From contig NZ_LZTA01000125.1 of assembly GCF_001665875.1 (NCBI RefSeq), positions 1-42,622 on the forward strand: DNA of 42,622 nt, written 5' to 3'. Every line of letters begins with the position of its first letter. Positions within the stretch are counted from its first letter, which is position 1. Below the pieces are notes generated by a model. That model worked only from the letters and a program-made list of their open reading frames with translations. It had not been told where the DNA came from and did not search any database. This document shows, piece after piece, positions 10,201-15,391 of the stretch. The stretch comes from Mycobacterium sp. 852002-40037_SCH5390672. GTDB taxonomy: Bacteria; Actinomycetota; Actinomycetes; Mycobacteriales; Mycobacteriaceae. Both the position numbers and the translations under genes were made by a program.

Positions 10201-11565
10201 GGTTACCGGCTGGGTTAACGCGGCGCCATGCGACCACCCATTGAGCCGGGCGTTCTCATCCTCATCGAGGATGTCGATCGAGGAGATCGGCCGCTCGGGA
10301 TCGGCAGTCATTTCCATCAGCACCTGCTGCAGACGTGCCGCCAGGTAGGAGACGTCAAAGCTCGCAAACGGCTGTCCGCGGCCTGCCGTGCTGAGGAACA
10401 GCCGGTCACTCGATCCAATGAAGAAAAGCCCGAAGTGATTGGCGGGGCCGTTATCGGTGTATGTCGCGGTTGCCGGAGCGCCACCAAGATCCAGGGTCAA
10501 TCGGGACGGGATGAAATTGATACCTACCCTGTTCGCTGCCTGTCTCGGGTTGAGAAAGCTGCCTTCGTCGTGCTGGTGCACCGGAAACCGCTGATGCTTC
10601 AGCAATTCCCGTATCTGTGTGTCCACGTGCTGACAGAAATCGGCGACCGTTGTTTCCGGTGACGTCTGCAAGACCAGTGGCACAACTCCGGCGAGCATCC
10701 CCGGGAGTGTCTTCGACTCCGGACGTACCCGTCGGCTGACCGGGAAATCCAGCGCCACCTCCGAACCGCTTCCCGACCATGCATGCACCAAGAGAGCGCA
10801 TGCCGCTGTGGTGACCGAATGGCGGCGGATGCGCAGCTTTTTGGACAGTTCCTGCATGCGGCTGACAGCGACAGCATCCAACTGAACTGACCCCGACGGC
10901 CCACAGGGGTCCCGGTCGACCGTGGTGTGGGGCAGCTGATAATCCTGTCCGCCTTCCGGCGGAAGGTTCTTGCTCCAGTACGCTTCGTCTTCCAGATAAT
11001 CGGTGGATGCTTCGTATCCCGACTCGAGATCAACCAGGTCCTGCAGCGAGCCGAAATAGGCGTCAGGAACAGGCAATCCAGCGACCATTGCCGAATAGAT
11101 GGTTGCAACGCGACGGCACATCAGCGCCATGCTCAATCCGTCTAAGACGATGTGGTGGCAGCAGCCGAACAAATAAAATTCCTCGGCCTGCGTCTGGAAC
11201 AGAGCGAATTTGAGTAACTGGCCGTTCAACGCCATCGGGGTGCGCTGGATGCAGGAAGCCCGCCGGCAGGCTTCCTGCACGGGATCGGGCGTGCCGATCA
11301 GGTCATGAAACTTGAGCTCGACATGCGGGTCATCGATCGGCCTTTGGACCACGTGGCCATCGGTCTCGAAGAATGCAACCCTGCTCGGTTCGGCCTCCGC
11401 CACCGTTTGGCGGATCGCCTGCTCGAGGACATCACGCTGTATCCCGCCCTCGATCTTTATCAACAGGCCGAGCTGCCACTCCGTACCGGCATAGCCCGAT
11501 TCCTGCGAGAGCCAGATATCTAGTTGTCCGCGTGTCAGCGGCAGCGCCAAATCTTCACGGTTCAT
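1291..11565 (-). CDS. Bimodular NRPS, Mps1-like (C-A-PCP-E-C-A-PCP-E-C)
   Basis: A nonribosomal peptide synthetase of 3424 residues. Approximate layout: C1 10-430 (HHIVLDG), A1 465-940, PCP1 955-1020 (LGGDSILSMQ), E1 1035-1480 (HHLAVDG), C2 1500-1930 (HHIVADG), A2 1950-2450, PCP2 2460-2530, E2 2540-2990 (HHLAVDG), C3 3010-3420 (HHIVLDG). All catalytic HHxxxDG motifs and both phosphopantetheine Ser sites are present. Reading the ten pocket residues against GrsA gives DLWTVGAVCK for A1 (closest to Phe codes) and DFWSVGMVHK for A2 (a Thr code). With E domains this predicts D-Phe then D-(allo)Thr, as in the GPL tetrapeptide made by Mps1/Mps2. The protein stops right after C3, where Mps1 would hand over to Mps2, but no second synthetase, TE, reductase or MbtH gene follows. 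The start is ATG 11565, with GGGGGAG just upstream; an in-frame TTG lies at 11577. Substrate calls are by eye. Confidence 0.93.
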   Translation of the reverse strand: MNREDLALPLTRGQLDIWLSQESGYAGTEWQLGLLIKIEGGIQRDVLEQAIRQTVAEAEPSRVAFFETDGHVVQRPIDDPHVELKFHDLIGTPDPVQEACRRASCIQRTPMALNGQLLKFALFQTQAEEFYLFGCCHHIVLDGLSMALMCRRVATIYSAMVAGLPVPDAYFGSLQDLVDLESGYEASTDYLEDEAYWSKNLPPEGGQDYQLPHTTVDRDPCGPSGSVQLDAVAVSRMQELSKKLRIRRHSVTTAACALLVHAWSGSGSEVALDFPVSRRVRPESKTLPGMLAGVVPLVLQTSPETTVADFCQHVDTQIRELLKHQRFPVHQHDEGSFLNPRQAANRVGINFIPSRLTLDLGGAPATATYTDNGPANHFGLFFIGSSDRLFLSTAGRGQPFASFDVSYLAARLQQVLMEMTADPERPISSIDILDEDENARLNGWSHGAALTQPVTAPVSIPVVFTEHAERTPDAVAVTFDGRSMTYRGLDEAANRLAHLLAGHGVGPGQCVALLFPRCADAVVAMLAVLKTGAAYVPVDPGHASARMEFVLADAAPAALITTAELRSRLHGSGLLVVDAHDPAIKAQPATPLPMPAPENVAYIIYTSGTTGTPKGVAITHHNVTWLIEALDERLPRGGVWAQCYSSAFDLSVWDIWGALLRGRRLLVVPESVAGSPEDLHALLVAEKVSVLTQIPSSVALLSPERLESTALVVGGEACPTDVVDRWAAPGRVMINAYGPTEATVCASMSTPLTPGQGLVPIGSPIPGAAMFVLDKWLQPVPAGVVGELYLAGRGVGLGYVRRAGLTASRFVACPFGAPGARMYRTGDLVSWGEDGQLRHLGRADEQVKIRGYRIELGEVQVALAALDGVHQAAVIAREDRPGNKRLVGYITGTADPTEIRTALADRLPAYMVPAAVVVLPAIPLTVNGKLDKRALPAPEFAAGKYRAPADAVEGILADIYAQVLGMERVGVDDSFFDLGGDSILSMQVVARARAAGVMCRPRDIFVEQTVARVARVAMVADGGAGVVDEGIGPVVATPIMHSLHSAEGPIDEFNQTMVVAAPAGVTEADVSVVLQALLDRHAMLRLRIDDGGADGWSLEAPEAGSVDARGCLHTADVLSDKALVVARSRLNPAAGLMLSAVWATSTGQLALIIHHLAVDGVSWRILLEDLNIAWAQHHSGQPVALPMGGTSFARWSSLLAGHARRAEVVAQAETWRHVAAIPAALPAVQPAVDTYQTAGQLSVSLDVETTRRLLGEVPAAFHAGVGDIVLIAFGLAFAEFLGTGAGVPIGVDVEGHGRHEELAPSVDLSRTVGWFTAKYPVALTVGGLSWAQVVAGEAALGALIKDAKEQLRALPDPLTYGLLRYLNPEVDLGGPDPTIGFNYLGRLGAGTDLPGELWRIHEDGLSFAGVATAVPLRLAHTVELNAGTMDTEGGPHLQANWTWAPSALNAEQVSRLSQLWFEALAGICAHVKAGGGGLTPSDLAPARLSQQQIDQLCSQGDVLDVLPLTPVQQGLLFHTSFAPGLDDLYTVQLGITVNGALDAHRLREAVQTVVNRHPNLVARFCEDFGEPMQVIPAKPVIAWQDVELNPVGGDADQQIERLCAAERAAVCDLADKPTFRAALIRAAEDQYRLVLTIHHIVADGWSLPILMQEVFGSYYGERLPAAPSYRSFVTWLASQDRGAAQGAWRDVMAGFETPTLVGTPGQIGRRDVASVRVSAETTAALTELARSCHTTVSTVLQGAWAQLLMWLTGQHDVAFGTAVSGRPTELIGSESIVGLMINTVPVRANATTGTTVADLLDQLQRVHNDTLEYEYLALPEIHRATGHDQLFDTLFLYENYPIDAGALLGAHDLAVTEFDSREFNHYPLSVVATPGHEMSLRVEFDTDAFDRAAIDTLIDRLQQVLEEMIADPARRLSSIDLLDRGEHDRLDAWGNRAMLAEPEMSARSIPDLFAAQAFRAPEAVAISYGDRSWTYREVEESANRLAHLLIPQGAGPGARVALLLPRLPEAVVAILAVLKSGAAYVPIDPTVPAARMEFMLGDAAPIAVVTNADLRSRLEGSGLPLIDIDDPVATTQPETALPAVGAENVAYIIYTSGTTGTPKGVAVPHHNVTQLLESLDAQLALGQVWTQCHSLAFDFSVWEIFGSLLYGGRLVMVPDSVVHSPEELHALLVREQVSVLSQTPSAFYALQTADGLSPELGQQLKLQSVVFGGEALEPNRLETWLNHHPGLPRLMNMYGITETTVHASFREIVDGDVDSNASPIGVPLAHLAFFVLDGWLRQVPAGVVGELYVAGAGLAAGYVGRPGLSSTRFVACSFGQPGARMYRTGDLVSWGADGQLRYVGRADEQVKIRGYRIELGEIQAAISGLDGVDHAAVIAREDRPGHKRLVGYITGTADPAEIRTQLGERLPTYMVPAAVVVLEALPLTVNGKLDVRALPAPEYSDVDHYRAPSSAVEGILAGIYAQVLGVERVGVDDSFFDLGGDSILSMQVVARARAAGVMCRPRDIFVEQTVARLAQVATVFADGEAGVVDEGTGSVVAIPIMRWLRSVEGPVEQFNQTMVVQAPAGVTQVDAVVVLQALLDRHATLRMRAEDDGAGGWLLWVPEAGTVDAGGCVDTVDELSAEALVAARSRLDPDTGAMLRAVWAESTNQLALIIHHLAVDGVSWRILLEDLNIAWAQLHNEQPVALPAPGTSFARWSSLLADHAQSADVMAQAEAWRQVAAFPAALPPVQPEDTYVSAGQLSVSLDVETTRLLLGEAPAAFHAGVQDILLIAFGLAWTHFLGTGAPIGIDVEGHGRQEELAPHVDLSRTVGWFTTKYPVALNFGGPVGGLSWGQVVAGEDALGAVIKNAKEQLRALPDGLTYGLLRYLTPEFDLGGPDPVIGFNYLGRLGGAAEPSSELWRLSENSFSLAGAAGAVEMPLAHTVGLNAGTMDTEAGPHLQANWTWARSALDDKQLSRLSELWFDALAGICAHVRGGGGGLTPSDIVPARLAQQDIDELAQRYRIGDVLPLTPLQQGLLYYTGSAQGSDELYAVQLDITVSGALDPQRLREAVHAVVTRHPNVVAGFCEDFGEPVQVMPADPALAWQYVELSSADADVEEQVQQLCTAERVAVCDLAGQPPFRAALIRTADDLYRFVLTNHHIVLDGWSKPILLQEIFASYCGVRLPAAPSYRSFVTWLSKQDRSAAQAVWHEVFDGFDSPSLVGPSGRLALGLRGMESFQVSAETTKALGELARSCSTTVSTVLQAAWAQLLMWLTGQHDVAFGTAVSGRPTELAGAESMVGLLINTVPVRATIGAETTIADLLDQLQSAYTKTLDHQHLALSEIHRVTGHDHLFDTMFVYENYPIDTAALLAVDELAISGFTNREYNHYPLSVQAVPGHEIGLRVEFDTEVFSAAKIDKLVERFRRVLVAMTADVEEQP

Positions 11566-11596
11566 CGACTCCCCCAAAGCTTTACCCGCTTGCCCC

Positions 11597-11612
11597 CATA
11601 CCCCGGGGTGTG
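11597..11612. promoter_or_regulatory. Near-perfect palindrome in the NRPS leader
   Basis: CATACCCCGGGGTGTG is a 16-base inverted repeat with one T/G mismatch per arm and a perfect 10-base centre (ACCCCGGGGT). It lies about 32-47 bases upstream of the NRPS ATG on the minus strand, in the expected leader or promoter region. It could be an operator for a dimeric regulator or an mRNA hairpin. No family-specific motif is recognised. Confidence 0.35.
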
Positions 11613-11954
11613 GTTACTGATCGAAATCCTGCCCGGCCCCGGTCCGTCGCGCAGAGATTTCGGCCGAATGTCCGCCACTTCTGCGCCATGTGGTCTAGGC
11701 AGCGGCGAGGTCGGCTTCCCCATAGACCACCCGCCGCTCCCGATGGCTGCAGCACCTGCCGGCACGGGCGAGTTGGGACGCTGATGCTGTCATGAGCCTG
11801 GACGCCGGGGGCCGATCTGGAATGGGCACGCACTCTTGCTTCGAGCACGCCGGTCAGAATTTCGGTTCCCTTGACCGAGGCCGTCAGGCGATCCCCGGGG
11901 GTGTGAACCCGATTGGGGGCAAGCGAATTGAAATCGAGACCGACGCACCGACCG

Positions 11955-12290
11955 GTTCCGGAGGAGGTTCCTGACGCCGAACATGAGCTGGTGATCGAAC
12001 GGGTCTGCGCCGTCGATGTGGCCAAGGTATCGGGTTGTTGTGGCCCTCGTTCGCGCCGCCCGCGCCGAGTCGACGGCCGCGCGACGCAAACCCGGCTGTG
12101 CTGATAGCCGGCGAGTGTCAGCCGGTCCGCCGCGCCGACCTGGCTCGGAGCCGGACGAAAACAAAGCGATCGGCGCTGATCACGCCGCTCGACGGCCACT
12201 TCGACGGCCCCCATGGCGAACCGGCCCGAACGCTGCTCGATTAGATCGACACTTTATTGGTGCAAATCGGCAACCCTCCCGCCCGTATCG
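11955..12290 (+). pseudogene. IS110-family transposase remnant
   Basis: Two protein-like pieces in different plus-strand frames match what I know of mycobacterial IS110 transposases. The first (about 11955-12104) contains the start of the DEDD domain, VIERVCAVDVAK, with the first catalytic Asp, and then runs into a stop. The second (about 12150-12290) reads like the central helical part (ALITPLDGHFD, then RTLLD, an in-frame stop, then IDTLLVQI). Everything between is missing or frameshifted, and no C-terminal domain or element ends can be seen. The element is dead. It sits between the NRPS start and the low-GC gene and makes up most of the 850-base gap there; the rest (11613-11954 and 12291-12400) shows nothing recognisable. 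Confidence 0.55.
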
Positions 12291-12415
12291 GGGTTAAACT
12301 CGTTTCGATTTGGAGGGGTTCACCGCCAGCGATGCACCTGATCTCGGGCGATCAACGCAAGCGCAGGCGCCGGTAGGACGCAGGTGTCGAGTTTTGCCGT
12401 TGGGGAGGGGCGTCA

Positions 12416-13168
12416 ATGAATCGACGATCGGACTATGTGTTCACGGAACTCAGCAATCACACGGACGATTGTGTGGCGGTAATTCAACAGTACCTTGATT
12501 TTCTTGTCCAAGGCGACGGCCACAAAGCTCATTGTCCGTTTACCAAGGCGATGCTGGAAAAGCGCCAGTTTTATTACGATACCAGCGATTTGCTCCTGGA
12601 TATGGAGGAATTTTTCCGAACTATAGCAGAGCTGCGTGCCTTTCACACTGGACATGCTGACCGTTATTTGGTTGTTGGGGTCGCATATCAGAATGAGGAA
12701 AACTTCGTAGAAGCGATCGCAGCCGAAGGCGAAGTGTGGCGACAGAAAATGAGACTTGAACTTATAGCCGCCGGCCTGACGATTGCTTGGACTCATCCGA
12801 AAAACCCAATCGGCACCCACACGGATCGCGACAAACCTGCGGAACCTCTATGGGTAAGCGATATTCCGCTTCTTATGCTCCGAAATCTCGACAAGGGTGA
12901 CGAGCCGTTCATGCTGAGCGCCGATTCCAAGAGGGCGTTCGTGCTGGGCATGAGGTATCACGAAACGATACCTATCGACATACGTCCTGCTGCGATAAGT
13001 CCGCAGGTAGAGCCACACTACAAGCTGATCGCCCTGGCGAATCTCATGAATCATGTTCGGCTTTCCTCCGTCAGATCGGTATCAGCCGATTTGGGCGGAA
13101 AGCTTATGACGGTATTGAAAAACGGAAAAACCTGCGTGCATCCGTGGATGCCCGAACTTGCGGTATAG
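12416..13168 (+). CDS. Uncharacterised protein, possibly DUF6875-like
   Basis: A 250-residue soluble protein with no signal peptide or membrane segment. It starts at ATG 12416 after GGGGAGGGG, a good SD. Visible features are a CPFTKAM motif near residue 40, a region rich in charged helices, and a later IPLLMLRNLDKGDEPF stretch near 140-155. The order of a Cys-Pro-Phe motif followed by a PLL-(I/M)-R motif recalls the DUF6875 family found near natural-product genes, but this is from memory and unproven. Sampled lines are about 45-53% G+C, far below the 65-70% of the neighbours, which indicates recent transfer. It is followed 13 bases later by a small ORF with a perfect SD, suggesting a two-gene unit. 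No function is assigned. Confidence 0.8.
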   Translation: MNRRSDYVFTELSNHTDDCVAVIQQYLDFLVQGDGHKAHCPFTKAMLEKRQFYYDTSDLLLDMEEFFRTIAELRAFHTGHADRYLVVGVAYQNEENFVEAIAAEGEVWRQKMRLELIAAGLTIAWTHPKNPIGTHTDRDKPAEPLWVSDIPLLMLRNLDKGDEPFMLSADSKRAFVLGMRYHETIPIDIRPAAISPQVEPHYKLIALANLMNHVRLSSVRSVSADLGGKLMTVLKNGKTCVHPWMPELAV

Positions 13169-13181
13169 GAGGTAGCGCAAA

Positions 13182-13442
13182 ATGCCTGATATTTCAAGTC
13201 CCCGGAACTGTCAACTGCCGGGAACGCGAAGTTCATCCGAAGCGACTATCTTTTGGCGAGGGGGAAGGCTTAACAACTCCAACTCCAACTCCAGCGGCCA
13301 CACCGGCGAGCAACGATGTAGAAATCAACAGTGGACGCTGCATTCCAGCGAGCAACAACGCTGCTTTCCGGCGAGTAAGTCACCGATGCTTACCCTGATG
13401 AAAATTTTGGTTCAATCCAGGCGACTCCCAGAGCTAGCGTAG
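13182..13442 (+). CDS. Small Ser/Asn-rich hypothetical protein, 86 aa
   Basis: The start ATG 13182 is preceded by AGGAGG, which overlaps the end of the upstream gene at 13167-13172, with nine bases between SD and start. This is the strongest ribosome binding site in the region and the main reason to call the ORF. The product is 86 residues, hydrophilic, with an Asn/Ser-rich stretch (NNSNSNSS) encoded by tandem AACTCC hexamers near 13274-13292, and three Cys residues. It resembles nothing I know. It could be a genuine small protein co-expressed with the 12416 gene, a peptide substrate, or the stump of a frameshifted longer gene, since a neighbouring frame is also open here. Confidence 0.4.
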   Translation: MPDISSPRNCQLPGTRSSSEATIFWRGGRLNNSNSNSSGHTGEQRCRNQQWTLHSSEQQRCFPASKSPMLTLMKILVQSRRLPELA

Positions 13443-13777
13443 AGGGGGATTCGACTAAGTCTGCGCTGCAAGCAGGTTGAGAGCGTCCCACGGGAAGCAC
13501 CTTTGCGATCACCTTCAGTCGACGGATCACCCCGACCGGAAACTAACCGATGCCGAGGTCAGATCCGCCATTATCGGACAACCCCGGCCCATGCTTAACC
13601 ACGTCAATTCGCACGCATGGGCTTGTGTGCAAAACCGCACTTATCGTGTGCGCCTACACGACGAGACGGCAAATAGTTCATTACGCAAATACGTATTACG
13701 AGCAACGTTGAAGCAAGGTGGTGCCACATGGATTTCTACGCAGTACGTCAGCGTCGTGTTCCTCGCTGGGAGTCGTG
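13443..13777. other. Gene-free stretch with a 10-base palindrome
   Basis: No convincing gene is seen in these 335 bases. The perfect palindrome AATACGTATT lies at 13688-13697, about 80 bases upstream of the desaturase start, in locally AT-rich sequence. That is a reasonable position for an operator or promoter of that gene. The regulator is unknown. Confidence 0.4.
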
Positions 13778-14776
13778 GTGACAAGCGTCGACATGGCTGC
13801 CCCCGCCGAGCAAAGGTCACGGCGCGCCGGCGAGGTGCCCGCAATCCGGCGAGGCTTCCCAACTCCCAGGTTCGCGCGCCGGACCATTGCGGTGCCGACC
13901 GTGCTGGTCTGGCTTGGTTCGTTCGTTGCGTGGTCGGCGGCGACAGCAGCGGTTCTCTACGGAGTGGGTCCTTGGTGGCTGGTGGTCACCATCGTCGTTC
14001 AGGGTCTCGTAACCTTTTCTATGTTCACCGTGCTGCACGAATCGATTCACCACACCGTCGGCCGGCCAGAGTGGATTAACCAGATCTTCGGCCGCTTGTC
14101 TATGCCGTTCGTCTCGTTGTTCGGAACATTTCCAGTACTCGCCTATATCCATATCGCCCACCACCGCAACACCAACGAAGATTTCCATGACGATCCGGAC
14201 GCGTGGAGTATCACCGGCCCGCGTTGGCAGCTGCCGTTGCGCTGGTTGACGATCGATGCCTGGTATTTCCGCTTTTACCTAGCGCGCCTGCGCCGGCAGC
14301 CGCGCAAGTACGCCCTCGGATTTGCCATACAACTCGTTCTGGCCGTTGCCCTCGTAACCACCATCCTGATTCTCGGCTACGGGCGAGAGCTGGTGCTCAT
14401 CTATTTCATCCCGCAGCGGATCGGCATGGGCATCCTCGCGTGGTGGTTTGACTGGCTGCCCCATCACGGGCTCGGCGGCACGGCGAAGACCGACCGATTC
14501 CGGGTCGCCCGGGTTCGGGTGGGCCGGGAGCGTGTTCTGTGTCTGTTGTTGATGTATCAGAACTATCACTTAGTCCATCACATCCATCCTGCGATCCCGT
14601 TTTACCTGTACGTCAAGGCATGGAGGGCAGCAGAAGCCGACTATCTGGACCGAAACGTGCCGATCACCACCGGGTGGGGACAGGAAATGACTCCTTCGGA
14701 GTACCGCACATGGAGGTCACGTCGCCGCACCGTCGGTGTGGATAGCGGTGATCGCATCGCGGAGATCGATGGGTAG
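13778..14776 (+). CDS. Membrane fatty-acid desaturase / hydroxylase family protein
   Basis: An integral-membrane di-iron enzyme of about 332 residues. All three histidine boxes are present: HESIHH, HIAHHR and HLVHHIHP (the last within NYHLVHHIHP). Hydrophobic segments lie before the first box (two adjacent spans) and between the second and third boxes, the usual topology of FA_desaturase proteins. Such enzymes insert a double bond or hydroxyl into acyl or isoprenoid chains using O2 and an electron donor. GTG 13778 is chosen because GGGAG lies five bases upstream; GTG 13775 and ATG 13793 are alternatives. The substrate is unknown; DesA3-type acyl desaturation and carotenoid hydroxylation are both possible. 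The last 20 residues are Arg/Asp-rich and overlap, in antisense, a remnant on the other strand, so the 3' end may have been altered by an insertion. Confidence 0.85.
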   Translation: MTSVDMAAPAEQRSRRAGEVPAIRRGFPTPRFARRTIAVPTVLVWLGSFVAWSAATAAVLYGVGPWWLVVTIVVQGLVTFSMFTVLHESIHHTVGRPEWINQIFGRLSMPFVSLFGTFPVLAYIHIAHHRNTNEDFHDDPDAWSITGPRWQLPLRWLTIDAWYFRFYLARLRRQPRKYALGFAIQLVLAVALVTTILILGYGRELVLIYFIPQRIGMGILAWWFDWLPHHGLGGTAKTDRFRVARVRVGRERVLCLLLMYQNYHLVHHIHPAIPFYLYVKAWRAAEADYLDRNVPITTGWGQEMTPSEYRTWRSRRRTVGVDSGDRIAEIDG

Positions 14777-14842
14777 CGGGTCGGCGGCGGTCAGGGTGTG
14801 GTTGCCGGCCTTAATCTTGACGGTGCGGTGTCGGTGGGCGGT
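14717..14842 (-). pseudogene. Possible C-terminal coding remnant
   Basis: On the minus strand about 41 codons run open to TGA 14717-14719 with a protein-like sequence (for example HRTVKIKAGNHTLTAADPLP and IDLRDAITAIHTDGAAT), after an in-frame stop just upstream. No start and no upstream body exist. It looks like the tail of a lost gene or mobile element, but I cannot name the family, and chance remains possible. It overlaps the desaturase 3' end. Confidence 0.22.
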
Positions 14843-14904
14843 TCACACGAATGTCGTAATGTTCCAAGCGGTTTGGGTCTCGAGGTAGTGGCGGTGAAAA
14901 CAGT

Positions 14905-14941
14905 GGTGGCCGCCTCAATCGCGGTGATTGAGACGGCCACC
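14905..14941. terminator. Strong bidirectional hairpin
   Basis: GGTGGCCG and CGGCCACC pair over eight bases; after one mismatch CTCAATC pairs with GATTGAG, around the loop GCGGT. The hairpin lies between two convergent genes (desaturase and the small secreted protein), so it can terminate both. There is no long T-run, which is common for mycobacterial terminators. Confidence 0.7.
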
Positions 14942-14969
14942 TACGGACGCGGCTATCGCATGGCCGGTA

Positions 14970-15218
14970 TCAGAACCCCGGCGGCGGTGGCGGCCTGAAC
15001 GGTCCACCGGGGGGCGGCGGCCCGCCTGGTCCACCCGGCGGGGGCGGCGGCCCGCCCGGTCCACCCGGGCCCGGTCCCCACGGTTGCCCTGGACCTGGTG
15101 GCGGTGGCGGGGGTGGATCCGCACTCGCCACCGCGGCACCAAAGCCCGCCGCGGCGACCCCAAGGGCGCCCGCAAGCAACGAACCAGCGATTACTTGTCT
15201 GACCTTCACTCGACCCAT
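14970..15218 (-). CDS. Small secreted Pro/Gly-rich protein, 82 aa
   Basis: The N-terminus is a clear Sec signal peptide: a positively charged start (MGRVKVRQ), a hydrophobic core (about 9-31) and a cleavage-type ASA motif before D34. The mature part is almost entirely Pro and Gly in PPPPGG-type runs with a few Trp/Gln/Phe, so it is probably disordered and cell-wall associated. GAGAGG sits four bases upstream of the ATG. Similar small proline-rich exported proteins are common in mycobacteria. Function unknown. Parallel frames across this repeat-rich stretch are compositional artefacts. Confidence 0.8.
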   Translation of the reverse strand: MGRVKVRQVIAGSLLAGALGVAAAGFGAAVASADPPPPPPPGPGQPWGPGPGGPGGPPPPPGGPGGPPPPGGPFRPPPPPGF

Positions 15219-15391
15219 TCATCCTCTCTGTCGGCGGTTCCTGCACCGGGCCGGCACGAAATCGACGTACTCGCACCGCATTTCCCGGTCACCGTGCCCC
15301 ACTCGTCGCCGAGTCGGAGGCGGTACCGCGACGGTAGGAAGTCAGCCTGAAGCCGACCTGAAGATCGCAGGGGAAGCCGTGCTTCGAGGCG

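Noticed and set aside
11582..12214. A 210-codon minus-strand ORF upstream of the NRPS
   Set aside because: Composition is Ser/Arg-rich and unstructured, there is no SD, and the plus strand over the same DNA carries transposase-like pieces instead.
14928..15350. Overlapping long frames around the Pro/Gly-rich protein, and a possible short-repeat array
   Set aside because: The repeats are codon-level Pro/Gly runs; one frame has a clear signal peptide and the others are artefacts. There are no CRISPR-like direct repeats with unique spacers.
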